A DNA stretch of 64,000 bases from an uncultured Acidiphilium sp. (GTDB taxonomy: Bacteria; Bacillota; Clostridia; Christensenellales; Borkfalkiaceae). Shown piece by piece: positions 45,367-54,388 of this stretch (its first letter is position 1; each line of letters begins with the position of its first letter). The DNA is taken from NCBI GenBank assembly GCA_902495325.1, contig CABUWK010000003.1:27166-91165 (forward strand). Reading direction: 5' to 3'. Both the position numbers and the translations under genes were made by a program. The notes under the pieces were generated by a model. That model made no database searches and had not been told where the DNA came from. It saw only the letters and a program-made list of their open reading frames with translations.

Positions 45367-46581
45367 TTACAGATCCTCTTTTTCGACAAACATGCGATAA
45401 ACGCCAGCCGTCCATCCCATCATGGGCATGGTTTCATATTCCGCCGTCACCGCAATCTTACCGGTCAGAGCGTCGTATTTTTCCCAAAGCCTGCCCGTTT
45501 CGTCAAAGATGTTTCTTACCGCGCTTACGTATTTTTCCGCAATTCTCCTCGCGTCTTCGTCGAGACCGACGTTTTTCAGCCCCATATACGCAAAACAGGT
45601 CGCGGCGGGCCACATACAGGGATAATCCCATTGAAAAAACACGTCGTCTTCGCGTTTTTCGCAGGTGGAAAGTCCGAACGGCAGCTCGAGGCGTTTCAGG
45701 ACCTTCCGCGCGCCCGCCTTATCCCCCGAAACGCCGAACGCATAGGGGTATAAAGAAACGGCGGAAAGAATTTCGGAATGCGCGCCCGTTACCATATTGT
45801 AATCGAGATAGATCCCGTCTTCCGTGAGATAATACCGATCGATAAGTTTTTTTCTCTCTTCGGCGCGTTTTGAAAATTCATCCGCTTCGTCGCACCTGCT
45901 TAAAAGTTTCAGCATTTCCGACGTCCGCATTTCTACGTCGAACAGGATACAGTCGAGATCGAGATGCGAAAACTCGTGCGCGGCGATACGGCTTTCCTTC
46001 GTACGGAAACGGACGTTGAAATCGAGCCCGCTTTCGGCGATTGCCATGATGTCTTTACCGATGCGGAGTTTTTCCTCTTCCGTTTCTCCCGTTTCCAGAA
46101 CGCGGGAATGATGCCACCCGTAGTTGTTCAGAATATCGGTTTTTCCTCCGTTATTCCCGTACGAACTTAAGCCGATTTTATTTTTCCGCTTCGTCTGCCA
46201 GAAGGTATATTCCTTCAGCACCGCCCCGATATAATCTTCGATAACCGACCGGTCGCCCGTATGAACGTAATAATCGTAAATCATGCGGGTGAATAAAGGC
46301 GGTTGCGACCTGTCCGAAATATAGTTCACGTTCGGCATAAAACCGAGCGCGTCGATAAATCTGGAAATATTGTCTATGTTATTTCTCGCCTGTTCGGTAA
46401 ATCCGTCGGCTAACAGACCGATATTGATAAAATAAGTGTCCCAATAAAACAAGTCGGTGTAATGATCCGCCGTACACGGCGAGACATACGGATGGTCTAT
46501 TTTTATCTCCCCGGACAAATCCCCCGCGGGATGAAACGTTTTGCGCCAGTTCTCTTTTATATACAGCGAAACCTTATCCAT
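45367..46581 (-). CDS. GH37 trehalase-like glycoside hydrolase, cytoplasmic
   Basis: 404 residues and no signal peptide; shorter than E. coli trehalases (about 550) but all signature blocks appear: FYWDTYFINIGLL, SDRSQPPLF, AESGLDFNVRF (acid Asp), QWDYPCMWPA and LWEKYDALTG (base Glu region). An (alpha/alpha)6 barrel is expected. Trehalose hydrolysis to glucose is the family reaction. Sequence drift in the signatures (MWPA instead of the usual NGWPP) makes another alpha-glucoside possible. The promoter is at 46609-46637. Confidence 0.85.
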   Translation of the reverse strand: MDKVSLYIKENWRKTFHPAGDLSGEIKIDHPYVSPCTADHYTDLFYWDTYFINIGLLADGFTEQARNNIDNISRFIDALGFMPNVNYISDRSQPPLFTRMIYDYYVHTGDRSVIEDYIGAVLKEYTFWQTKRKNKIGLSSYGNNGGKTDILNNYGWHHSRVLETGETEEEKLRIGKDIMAIAESGLDFNVRFRTKESRIAAHEFSHLDLDCILFDVEMRTSEMLKLLSRCDEADEFSKRAEERKKLIDRYYLTEDGIYLDYNMVTGAHSEILSAVSLYPYAFGVSGDKAGARKVLKRLELPFGLSTCEKREDDVFFQWDYPCMWPAATCFAYMGLKNVGLDEDARRIAEKYVSAVRNIFDETGRLWEKYDALTGKIAVTAEYETMPMMGWTAGVYRMFVEKEDL

Positions 46582-46608
46582 AGCAATATACCTGTGTATT
46601 TTTGTTTG

Positions 46609-46637
46609 ATTATATCACTTTTCCTTCCGGAATGCAA
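46609..46637 (-). promoter_or_regulatory. Sigma-A promoter of trehalase-like gene
   Basis: On minus, TTGCAT (46637-46632), 17 bases and TATAAT (46614-46609), about 30 bases before the ATG. The leader contains an AGGT ribosome site. Confidence 0.83.
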
Positions 46638-46694
46638 GTAAAAAACGAAACTTTGCCCGGGCGACGATACCGCGTGCCGAAGTTCGTCGGAAGG

Positions 46695-46738
46695 GAATAA
46701 AAATCGGGTCGCCCGATAACAGGCAACCCGATCGTTTT
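46695..46738 (-). terminator. Terminator after the large lipoprotein gene
   Basis: ATCGGGTTGCC pairs with GGCGACCCGAT over a short loop and is followed on minus by TTTTTATT. Confidence 0.88.
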
Positions 46739-46780
46739 TACGGTGAAATTCGGTTTACGACTGTGTCAGCCGTCGCAATT

Positions 46781-48817
46781 TCAGAACAGATCTCCCATCC
46801 GGTATTTGCCGTTGTTCATCAGAAATACCTTCAGATACTTTCCTTTTTCGGTTTCCGGTTCCCCTTCTCCTGCCGTAACGGTTTTCACGTAATCCGCAAC
46901 GACGAGGGTTTCTTTCACGGCATTTTCGCCGGATCCGGAGCTTCCGTAGATCACTTTGGAAAGGTCGATCGTGTAAACCGTAACGGTAGTAACCGTCACG
47001 TCTCCCTCACCCGTTTCCGTTTCGGTAACGGTGATCGTAAGGATATTTCCTTCCGAAGTCGCCGTCGTCGTTTCATCGGTATACACGTTGCCTACCGTCA
47101 TCGAAACGATCTGTTTTTTCACGTTTTCTTCCACTTTCGAATAGTCCACGGTCGAAACGTAATCCGTCCCTAAAATAAGGGAAGCCTTCATGGTCGTGGA
47201 AGACACGGTGTTTTCGGTTTCGTCGTTTTCCGTAAAGCTCGCCCCGATCGACAGCAAACGTCCTTCTTTATCCGTCACGATCCTCACGTCGATCGAATTT
47301 TTGATCTCGTCGATCATCGCCTGAACGGACGCTTTGATCGTAGCCGCGGTGATCGAATCGTCTTCCTGAGATGCGATCGATGCGATCAGCTGATAGACGT
47401 TCATCTTGCCGTATGTATCGAGATACATTTCAAGCTGCGCCGCCGTGGGAAGGGTAACGGATACGGAGCCGTCTCCCGCGCTTGCGATGATTTCGGTAAG
47501 AACGGTCTTCACCGTTTTCGCCAGGAACTCTTCATCCGAGAGCATTCCGGTGATATTCGTCTGAACCTTTCCTTCCGTTGCCGCAAGGATCAACTCGTCG
47601 ATGTTTTTGATCTCGCCGTTCGTCATTGCGGCGATCTGCTGATTGAATGCGTCGATCTCTTCCTGCAGGTCGACGCCGAGCGTCTGCTGGAGCATCGCGA
47701 CGGCTTCGGCAACCGTCATGCCCATAACGGACTGATAATTTTCAACGATCGTTGCCGACAGATCGCCGTAAGGATCTTCGGAGGGTTCGTTACCGCCGAA
47801 ACCGTAAAGGGTATTATAGATATCGGCAACGGACATTTTCGAAAGAGCCTCGTTCAGAGCGTCGAGAAGCCCGAAGTTCAAAGCAAAGGAATATCCGTTC
47901 GCTTCCGCCGTCGGAACGAACGCGACTTTGATCACCTGCCCGAGATTTCCGAGAACGGTCGTAAGAATTTCGGTAACGTCGGACATTCCTCCCGGTATTT
48001 CGGGGATCTTATCGCTGAGAAGGCTCACTTCGTTCTTCCATGCAAGGGTTGCGGTTTCGTCGCTGCCGCCGCCGTTGATCCCGCTTTCGATCAGCGCCTT
48101 GACGAGATCTTCCATAACCGCGGCGGGAACGCTGTAATAACTTGCTTCTCCGTCTTCCTCTTCGGTACCCGCGCCGACGATCTCCGCATAAAGCGTTTCG
48201 TCTTTCAGAACGATCTTCGCGGTAGTCGACGTCGTTTCTTTTTCCACGTCTGCAGAGCTATCTTCGGTCGACGATTCGACCGTGAAGGAAACGTTCAGCG
48301 TTAAATTCGTAACGGTAAACGAACCTTTCGCATCCGGAAGCAAGGTGTAACGGCATACGATTTCGCCGTTTTTCACGCTGTTTGTAACCGTATAGGTTCC
48401 GTCGCTCCAGGCATAAGCATAGTCATAACCAAACGTAACGGAAAATCCCTTCATGATTCCCTGCATTGCGGAAAGGGCGAGATTTCCCATAAAATCGTCC
48501 GTTAAAAGCTGTGCGCCGCATTTTGTGCAGGTGTAGCCGCCGTCGAAGGTGTGCGCCCCGGCGGATTTTTCGATCGTGTCCGCCTGCGTGATCTCGGTCG
48601 TGGCTTTTTCGTCCGCAAAATATTTATTGCACTTTTCGCACTGCCAGTAAGTTTTCGTTCCGTCCTTCAGACAGGTTGCAGCAACACTCTCGTGCTTCAT
48701 GAGAACGTGATCGCACGACGCCGTGCCCGAATCTTTTTCGCATGCCGTAAGCGCAAACGCCGTGATAAAGCAGCAGAACAAAGCGGTAAGCACGGTAAGC
48801 AACTTCTTCTTTTTCAT
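46781..48817 (-). CDS. Large secreted lipoprotein with Cys/His 'HxW-YWxCxxC' domain, unknown
   Basis: 678 residues from the ATG behind AAAGGAGAAG; a start 57 codons upstream lacks a signal and was rejected. It starts MKKKKLLTVLTALFCCFITA with lipobox LTAC. Residues about 25-100 contain SCDHVLMKHESVAATC, TYWQCEKCNKYFAD and AHTFDGGYTCTKCG, a small Cys/His repeat common on surface proteins of gut Clostridia. The remaining 570 residues are Thr/Ser/Glu-rich with mixed predicted strand and helix and no recognised enzyme motif. It is monocistronic, with its own promoter and terminator. Function unknown. Confidence 0.8.
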   Translation of the reverse strand: MKKKKLLTVLTALFCCFITAFALTACEKDSGTASCDHVLMKHESVAATCLKDGTKTYWQCEKCNKYFADEKATTEITQADTIEKSAGAHTFDGGYTCTKCGAQLLTDDFMGNLALSAMQGIMKGFSVTFGYDYAYAWSDGTYTVTNSVKNGEIVCRYTLLPDAKGSFTVTNLTLNVSFTVESSTEDSSADVEKETTSTTAKIVLKDETLYAEIVGAGTEEEDGEASYYSVPAAVMEDLVKALIESGINGGGSDETATLAWKNEVSLLSDKIPEIPGGMSDVTEILTTVLGNLGQVIKVAFVPTAEANGYSFALNFGLLDALNEALSKMSVADIYNTLYGFGGNEPSEDPYGDLSATIVENYQSVMGMTVAEAVAMLQQTLGVDLQEEIDAFNQQIAAMTNGEIKNIDELILAATEGKVQTNITGMLSDEEFLAKTVKTVLTEIIASAGDGSVSVTLPTAAQLEMYLDTYGKMNVYQLIASIASQEDDSITAATIKASVQAMIDEIKNSIDVRIVTDKEGRLLSIGASFTENDETENTVSSTTMKASLILGTDYVSTVDYSKVEENVKKQIVSMTVGNVYTDETTTATSEGNILTITVTETETGEGDVTVTTVTVYTIDLSKVIYGSSGSGENAVKETLVVADYVKTVTAGEGEPETEKGKYLKVFLMNNGKYRMGDLF

Positions 48818-48969
48818 ATCTTCTCCTTTGCCGGCGGAAACGCTTTTCCGCATGTTTTCCCCGGCGATCCCGAAAAGCCGGCGCATCCGCGGCAACCGTT
48901 TCCGGAACGCAAAAACCCGGAAACGCCGCGCCCGCAGGCTCGTTCGTCTTACATTATATATTTTATTAT

Positions 48970-48998
48970 AATTCGCGGAATCTGTCAATCCTTTGCAT
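48970..48998 (-). promoter_or_regulatory. Sigma-A promoter of the large lipoprotein gene
   Basis: On minus, TTGACA (48998-48993), 17 bases and TAAAAT (48975-48970). The leader to the ATG is about 145 bases and is unusually long. Confidence 0.82.
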
Positions 48999-49126
48999 GA
49001 AATTTTTTTATTTTCGCAAATGAAATTTAAAACAAAACAAAATTAAAGAATCGTAAAACTTTACAATCCGTGCAACAAAAAGCAATTCCGCCCGGAAAAG
49101 TTTTTCTGTTTCCCCCCGAAGGCAAA

Positions 49127-49158
49127 AGAAAAAACCGATCGTACGATCGGTTTTCCCT
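49127..49158 (-). terminator. Terminator after CvpA-like gene
   Basis: A perfect 24-base palindrome, AAAACCGATCGT joined to ACGATCGGTTTT (49131-49154), followed on minus by TTCTTTT. Confidence 0.85.
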
Positions 49159-49204
49159 TTAAATGAAAATTAAGAAACACTTAGTGTAAGCGTGATTTCA
49201 AATA

Positions 49205-49891
49205 TCATTCGCCGTCCTTTCCGACGCCGAACCAACCGGCAATCAGATCGTTCAACGGATTGTGTTCATAAATAAACCCGCCGAAAGGAGCCGCCGAAAT
49301 GTTTTCGTGCACGGAAGTAATCGTTTTTTCGAGCGAACGGTTTACCGGCGCGTAAATTTTCTGATCACCTTCGAGAACGTTTTTATATCTGTCCCCTTCG
49401 TTCAGCGCGTGAATCGCACCGAAAGAGAAAAGAACCAGCGCGCAGACGAGACCGATGTTCAGAACGAACCCGAGCACGTTATCGATGATCTTCCACGGTT
49501 TCCAGTCGATCCGGCATTTTCCGAGGGTCACTTTATACAAAAGACCGATGAGAAGGAAAACGAGAACGTAAACAACGATCGCAACGATGATCCCTAAAGG
49601 TATGTAACCGACGATCGCGCAGAGTTTTTCATAAGTCGCCTGATTCCACGTTTCTCCGATGTTCGACCCGACGTTTCCGAAAAACGAAGCGACGTTATCG
49701 CCCATCAGCCTGAGCCAGCCGACTTTATCGAAAAGAAAATAAAGCCCGACCGCCGCGCCTATGCCCGCCGCGATAGAGAGAATCGTTTTCACGAAGCCGA
49801 ACACGAAATGCCCGGTAAACCCTTTTTTAATACTGAAAAGGATCGCCAAACCGAGCAGGACGAACAGCACGATATCGATTAAAAAGAACAT
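49205..49891 (-). CDS. CvpA-family-like membrane protein
   Basis: 228 residues with four membrane helices (about 4-24, 30-55, 95-120 and 140-165). The layout matches CvpA: an N-terminal helix pair with KKGFTGHFVF between them, and later IIDNVLGFVLNIGLVCALVL, which resembles the conserved D-R/N-x-L-G-x-x-x-G element. CvpA proteins are needed for some envelope functions, but their activity is not settled. It is preceded by a consensus promoter and followed by its own terminator. The identification is moderate. Confidence 0.6.
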   Translation of the reverse strand: MFFLIDIVLFVLLGLAILFSIKKGFTGHFVFGFVKTILSIAAGIGAAVGLYFLFDKVGWLRLMGDNVASFFGNVGSNIGETWNQATYEKLCAIVGYIPLGIIVAIVVYVLVFLLIGLLYKVTLGKCRIDWKPWKIIDNVLGFVLNIGLVCALVLFSFGAIHALNEGDRYKNVLEGDQKIYAPVNRSLEKTITSVHENISAAPFGGFIYEHNPLNDLIAGWFGVGKDGE

Positions 49892-49924
49892 AACGCTATC
49901 CCCGCTTTATAATGATCTGTATTT

Positions 49925-49953
49925 ATTATAATACACTTTCACGCAATTGTCAA
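49925..49953 (-). promoter_or_regulatory. Consensus sigma-A promoter of CvpA-like gene
   Basis: On minus, TTGACA (49953-49948), 17 bases and TATAAT (49930-49925), 33 bases before the ATG: a perfect consensus. Confidence 0.9.
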
Positions 49954-49960
49954 TGTTTAT

Positions 49961-49985
49961 TTCGAAAAAACGGCTGTTTTTTCGG
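49961..49985 (-). terminator. Terminator-like hairpin after glnS
   Basis: CGAAAAAAC pairs with GTTTTTTCG over a four-base loop, about 18 bases after the glnS stop. An AT-rich stem with its own U-run. Confidence 0.65.
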
Positions 49986-50002
49986 AAAAAACTGTATATT
50001 TT

Positions 50003-51673
50003 TTATTTCTGCGGCTTATATCCGTCCTTTAAAGAGACGATTTCCGACAGTACGAGCTTTCCGTTTTCCGTTTTCTTTCTGTAATACCCCTTTCTCATCA
50101 GCTGGAAGCTCTTTCCCTCTTCCGCTTCACCGAGATAGGCTTCGCATTTTCCGTGATACACGTGCACGCTGTCGTAATTCATGCGTTCGGAGAAATCCTG
50201 CCCGGGATATTCGGCGTCTTTCAGCAGATAGTCGTACTTGCGGATCTCCGCGTCCGCGCAGTCTTCCGCGTTCACCCAGTGGATCACGCCCTTTACTTTG
50301 ATGCCGCTCGTATCGTTGCCGCTTCTCGATTCGGGAACATAGGAGCAAAGCAGTTTTTTCACGCTGCCGTCTTCGCCGAGGACAACGTCTTCGCACTTGA
50401 TGATATACGCATTTTTCAGGCGCACGTACCCGTCCTTTTTCAGCCGGAAATATTTCGGCGGGGGGCAGAGGGAGAAATCTTCCGCGTCGATGTAGATATG
50501 TTTCGAAATCGTGATCTTTCTCGTGCCCTTTGCGGGGTCGCCCGGGTTGATCTCGAAATCTTCCGTTTCCGTTCCATCGGGGAAATTGACGATCTCGACT
50601 TCGATCGGCTCGAACACCGCCATCGCACGCTCCGCATGCTCGTTCAGATAATCGCGGATGAAGTGTTCGAAATAAGAAACCTCGATCTCCGAGTTCGCTT
50701 TCGCAACGCCGATCGCCTCGCAGAAGTTTTTCAATGCTTCCGCCGGAACGCCGCGGGCACGAAGCCCCGTAAGCGTGGGCATTCTCGGATCGTCCCACCC
50801 GGTAACGGCGCCGTCTTCCACCAGTTTTTTCAGATAACGTTTGCTCATCACCGTATTCGTGATGGCAAGCCTTGCGAATTCGATCTGACGGGGTTTGTGT
50901 TCCACGCCCGTATTTTCCACCACCCAGTTGTACAGAGGGCGGTGATCTTCGAATTCGAGCGTACACAGAGAGAAGGTCACCCCCTGCATGGAATCGCAGA
51001 TGGGATGCGCGAAATCGTACATGGGATAAATGCACCACTTATCCCCCGTTCTGTGATGGCTCGCGCGGAGAACGCGGTAAATCACGGGATCGCGCAGATT
51101 GATATTGGGAGAAGCCATATCGATCTTCGCGCGAAGGACTTTCTCTCCGTCTTTGAACTTACCGTCGCGCATGGCGCGGAAAAGTTCGAGATTCTCTTCG
51201 ACGGAACGGTTTCTCCACGGGCTTTCCGTGCCCGGCTCCGTCAGGGTACCGCGCGTTTTGCTGATCTCTTCCGCGGAAAGATCGCACACGAACGCTTTGC
51301 CCGCTTTGATGAGCTCTTCCGCCTTTTCGTAGATCACGTCGAAAAAGTCGGACGCATAGTGGATCTCGTACCAGTGAAAGCCGAGCCACTCGATATCCGC
51401 TTTGATCGCTTCCACGAACTCCGTCTTTTCTTTGGAAGGATTCGTGTCGTCGAAAAACAGGTTGCACTTTCCGTTGTATTTTTTAGCCGTACCGAAATTC
51501 AGGCAAAGAGATTTCGCGTGCCCGATGTGCAGATAGCCGTTCGGTTCCGGGGGAAAACGGGTGTGAACTTCCGTCACTTTTCCCTCGGCAAGCTCTTCAT
51601 TGATAATGTCTTCGATAAAGTTATTCGCTTCTTCCTTTTCCGTTTCCGCAGCTGTTATTTTTTCGGTTTCCAT
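50003..51673 (-). CDS. glnS: Glutaminyl-tRNA synthetase
   Basis: 556 residues, bacterial GlnRS length. Class I signatures: TRFPPEPNGYLHIGHAKS (HIGH) and NTVMSKRYLKKLV (KMSKS variant MSKR), and GWDDPRMPTLTGLRARG, typical of the GlnRS/GluRS branch. The C-terminal beta-barrel anticodon-binding domains follow. It charges tRNA-Gln directly; many Firmicutes instead use GatCAB, so its presence implies an acquired or retained direct route. GGAGCAG precedes the ATG and a divergent glyS lies upstream. Confidence 0.97.
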   Translation of the reverse strand: METEKITAAETEKEEANNFIEDIINEELAEGKVTEVHTRFPPEPNGYLHIGHAKSLCLNFGTAKKYNGKCNLFFDDTNPSKEKTEFVEAIKADIEWLGFHWYEIHYASDFFDVIYEKAEELIKAGKAFVCDLSAEEISKTRGTLTEPGTESPWRNRSVEENLELFRAMRDGKFKDGEKVLRAKIDMASPNINLRDPVIYRVLRASHHRTGDKWCIYPMYDFAHPICDSMQGVTFSLCTLEFEDHRPLYNWVVENTGVEHKPRQIEFARLAITNTVMSKRYLKKLVEDGAVTGWDDPRMPTLTGLRARGVPAEALKNFCEAIGVAKANSEIEVSYFEHFIRDYLNEHAERAMAVFEPIEVEIVNFPDGTETEDFEINPGDPAKGTRKITISKHIYIDAEDFSLCPPPKYFRLKKDGYVRLKNAYIIKCEDVVLGEDGSVKKLLCSYVPESRSGNDTSGIKVKGVIHWVNAEDCADAEIRKYDYLLKDAEYPGQDFSERMNYDSVHVYHGKCEAYLGEAEEGKSFQLMRKGYYRKKTENGKLVLSEIVSLKDGYKPQK

Positions 51674-51708
51674 AATTTCTGCTCCGTCTCGAAAATTTTA
51701 TTGATTCT

Positions 51709-51737
51709 ATTTTAGCATAAACGAAACAATTTATCAA
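51709..51737 (-). promoter_or_regulatory. Sigma-A promoter of glnS
   Basis: On minus, TTGATA (51737-51732), 17 bases and TAAAAT (51714-51709), 36 bases before the ATG. Confidence 0.83.
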
Positions 51738-51766
51738 TTATTCTTAAGCGATTTTTATCCGTTTGC

Positions 51767-51795
51767 TTGACTTTATTTCCGAAAAAGCATAGAAT
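51767..51795 (+). promoter_or_regulatory. Sigma-A promoter of glyS
   Basis: TTGACT (51767-51772), 17 bases and TAGAAT (51790-51795). The leader of about 79 bases is too short for a T-box, unlike thrS. Confidence 0.82.
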
Positions 51796-51880
51796 AGTTT
51801 TAATCTTGCCGGCAGAGAAAGCGCGATCCGCTTTTCTCCGCCCGGCATCGACGCAAGAAACAAACGAGGTAAAAACGATC

Positions 51881-53263
51881 ATGGAAGAAAACAGAGCCGT
51901 CACGATGGATAAACTCGTCAATCTCTGCAAAGCCCGCGGGATCATCTTCCCCGGCAGCGATATTTACGGCGGAATGGGCAACACCTGGGATTACGGTCCC
52001 GTAGGCGTGGAGATCAAAAACAACATCAAACGCGCCTGGTGGAAAAAATTCGTTCAGGAAAGCGACAACTCCTTCGGGGTGGACGCCGCCATTTTAATGA
52101 ACAGCAGAGTGTGGGAAGCTTCCGGGCACACCACGAGTTTCTCCGACCCCAAGATGGACTGCAAGGAATGCAAGACCCGTCAGCGTGCGGATAATCTGAT
52201 CGAAGCGCACTCCAAAGGCACGGTGGACGTGGACGCGATGACGCAGGAAGAAATGCAGGCTTATATCGACGAGCATCAGGTCAAGTGCCCGATCTGCGGC
52301 AAATTCAACTGGACGCCCATCCGCAACTTCAATCTGATGTTCGAAACGTCGAGAGGGGTAACGGAAGCCAACCAGAATAAAATTTATCTCCGTCCGGAAA
52401 CGGCGCAGGGCGAATTCGTGAACTTCCAGAACGTTCAGAGATCCACCCGCGCGAAAGTTCCCTTCGGCATCGCTCAGATCGGCAAAGCTTTCCGCAACGA
52501 GATCACGCCGGGCAACTTTATTTTCCGCACCATCGAATTCGAACAGATGGAGCATCAGTGGTTCTGCAAAGAAGGAACGGACCTCGAATATTACGAATAC
52601 TATAAAAAAGCCGCCTGGGATTTCCTGATCTCCCTCGGCTTCGCGCCCGAACGGCTGCGCTACAAAGATCACGAAAAACTTGCCCACTACGCAAAGTGCG
52701 CGTGCGATATTCAGTACCTTTTCCCCATGGGATGGTCGGAACTCAACGGCATTCACAACAGAACGAATTACGATCTTTCCCGCCATCAGGAATTTTCGGG
52801 CAAAAGCATGCTTTACGTCGACCCAGTCACCAACGAAAAATATATCCCGTACGACATCGAATATTCGATCGGCGCGGACAGACTTATGCTCGCCGTTCTC
52901 TCCGAAGCTTATGACGAGGAAACGCTCGAAGGGGGCGATACGAGAGTCGTTATGCACTTCCATCCGGCGATCGCGGCATACAAAGTCGCCGTGCTTCCCC
53001 TGCAGAAAAAGGAAATGGGAGACAAGGCGAAAGAAGTTTACAAAACCCTTTCGAAACACTTCATGTGCACATACGACGAATCGGGTTCGATCGGCAAGAG
53101 ATACCGCCGTCAGGACGAGATCGGCACGCCCTACTGCGTGACCGTCGATTTCGACACGTTAAACGACGATACCGTTACCGTCCGCGACAGAGATTCCATG
53201 GAACAGATCCGTCTTCCCCTGAAAGATCTCGTTTCGTGGGTAGAAGAAAAAATCGCTTATTGA
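51881..53263 (+). CDS. glyS: Glycyl-tRNA synthetase (alpha2 dimer type)
   Basis: 460 residues from the ATG behind GAGGT; an in-frame TTG overlapping the promoter was rejected. Class II motifs: GGMGNTWDYGPVGVEIKNN (motif 1 region), IGKAFRNEITPGNFIFRTIEFEQME (motif 2) and GADRLMLAVL (motif 3). It has a zinc-ribbon-like CKECK...CPICG insertion. The C-terminal anticodon domain has GKRYRRQDEIGTPYC. It is the single-chain enzyme (GlyQS type), not the alpha2beta2 form. Confidence 0.97.
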   Translation: MEENRAVTMDKLVNLCKARGIIFPGSDIYGGMGNTWDYGPVGVEIKNNIKRAWWKKFVQESDNSFGVDAAILMNSRVWEASGHTTSFSDPKMDCKECKTRQRADNLIEAHSKGTVDVDAMTQEEMQAYIDEHQVKCPICGKFNWTPIRNFNLMFETSRGVTEANQNKIYLRPETAQGEFVNFQNVQRSTRAKVPFGIAQIGKAFRNEITPGNFIFRTIEFEQMEHQWFCKEGTDLEYYEYYKKAAWDFLISLGFAPERLRYKDHEKLAHYAKCACDIQYLFPMGWSELNGIHNRTNYDLSRHQEFSGKSMLYVDPVTNEKYIPYDIEYSIGADRLMLAVLSEAYDEETLEGGDTRVVMHFHPAIAAYKVAVLPLQKKEMGDKAKEVYKTLSKHFMCTYDESGSIGKRYRRQDEIGTPYCVTVDFDTLNDDTVTVRDRDSMEQIRLPLKDLVSWVEEKIAY

Positions 53264-53300
53264 CGAACCTATTGCCACACATTATAAAAAGATCAATCAG

Positions 53301-53345
53301 AAACGGCTTCCTTCCGGAATCGGAAGAAAGCCGTTTTTCTTTTTG
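53301..53345. terminator. Bidirectional terminator between glyS and recR
   Basis: AAACGGCTTCCTTCCG pairs with CGGAAGAAAGCCGTTT (with one bulge) and is followed by TTCTTTTT. It lies between convergent genes. Confidence 0.88.
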
Positions 53346-53375
53346 TATGCGTTCCCGGAAAACAGGTTCCCGGGC

Positions 53376-53969
53376 TTAAATGGGTTTTCTGTCGAGCAGT
53401 GCGCGGGAAATGGTCACCTCGTCGGCATACTCGATCTCGCTGCCGATGGGAATACCGTGCGCGAGACGGGTGACTTTGATTCCGAGGGGTTTTAACAGCG
53501 AAGAAATGTACATCGCCGTCGCTTCTCCTTCCACGTCCGGATTGGTTGCCATGATCACCTCGTTCACGCCGCCTTCCGCCACGCGGGCAAGAAGTTCCTT
53601 GATGCGGATATCGTTCGGGGTCACTCCGTCCATCGGGCTGATCACCCCGTGCAACACGTGATAAACCCCTTTGAACTCGTGCGCTTTTTCCATGGCGATC
53701 ACGTCTTTCGGTTCTTTCACCACGCAGATCACGGAATGATCGCGTTCACGGCAGATATCGCACACCTCGCCGTCGGTAAAATTGCCGCACACTTTGCAAT
53801 AATGCACTTCTTTCTTTGCGCGAAGGATCGCTTCGGCAAACGCCGAAGCTTCTTCTTCCGTCATATTGATCACGCGGTACGCATAGCGCTGCGCCGTTTT
53901 GCTGCCGACCCCCGGCAATTTCGTAAATTCGTTGATCAGTCTGCCGATCGGTTCGATAAATACTTTCAT
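53376..53969 (-). CDS. recR: Recombination mediator RecR
   Basis: 197 residues, normal length. Helix-hairpin-helix [14 protein letters not shown], zinc finger [23 protein letters not shown] core [19 protein letters not shown] and a C-terminal Walker-B-like [15 protein letters not shown]. With RecO and RecF it loads RecA onto gapped DNA. It follows ybaB by 8 bases with no strong ribosome site, so its translation is probably coupled. Last gene of the mrnC-to-recR operon. Confidence 0.97.
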   Translation of the reverse strand: MKVFIEPIGRLINEFTKLPGVGSKTAQRYAYRVINMTEEEASAFAEAILRAKKEVHYCKVCGNFTDGEVCDICRERDHSVICVVKEPKDVIAMEKAHEFKGVYHVLHGVISPMDGVTPNDIRIKELLARVAEGGVNEVIMATNPDVEGEATAMYISSLLKPLGIKVTRLAHGIPIGSEIEYADEVTISRALLDRKPI

Positions 53970-53977
53970 GAATGACG

Positions 53978-54319
53978 TTACAGCAAGCCGCCCGCTCCGC
54001 CGAACGCGCCCATCTTCTCCTCGTGCATTTTCTCGGCTTGATCGTACGCGCTGTTAAGGGCGGCAACGATCAGGTCTTCCAGCATTTCCACGTCGTCCGG
54101 ATCGACCGCCGCGGGCGCGATGGTAAGGGATTTCACTACTTTTTTCCCGTTTACCACAACCTTCACGAGACCGCTTCCGCTTTCGCCGGTGATCTCCGCT
54201 TCTTCAAGCTCTTCCTGCGCTTTTGCCATCTGTTCCTGCATTTTCTGCGCCTGTTTCATGAGTTGCTGCATTTGCGCTCCGCCGCCGAAACCGCCGAAGC
54301 CTCCTCTGTATCCTGCCAT
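53978..54319 (-). CDS. ybaB: YbaB/EbfC nucleoid-associated protein
   Basis: 113 residues. A Gly-rich N-terminus ([12 protein letters not shown]) is followed by the long amphipathic helix [20 protein letters not shown], then [17 protein letters not shown] and the C-terminal helix. A dimeric DNA-binding protein, almost always encoded between dnaX and recR, as here. AAGGAGA precedes the ATG. Confidence 0.96.
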   Translation of the reverse strand: MAGYRGGFGGFGGGAQMQQLMKQAQKMQEQMAKAQEELEEAEITGESGSGLVKVVVNGKKVVKSLTIAPAAVDPDDVEMLEDLIVAALNSAYDQAEKMHEEKMGAFGGAGGLL

Positions 54320-54388
54320 TTTAAAAAGTCTCCTTTTTTATCTGATTTCTCCGCGATTTCCGCGGGTTTGTTTCCGTATTATCCGCCG

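Larger units (their letters stand above)
48818..49204. other. Gene-free region between lipoprotein and CvpA-like genes
   Basis: It contains the leader and promoter of the lipoprotein gene and the terminator of the CvpA-like gene. The A-rich stretch about 49001-49085 shows no ORF and no clear element. Confidence 0.6.

Noticed and set aside
50153..51715. Long plus-strand frame antisense to glnS
   Set aside because: Shadow frame; it also runs over the glnS start region and promoter.
51782..51880. T-box leader for glyS
   Set aside because: The leader is under 100 bases with no T-box sequence or terminator.
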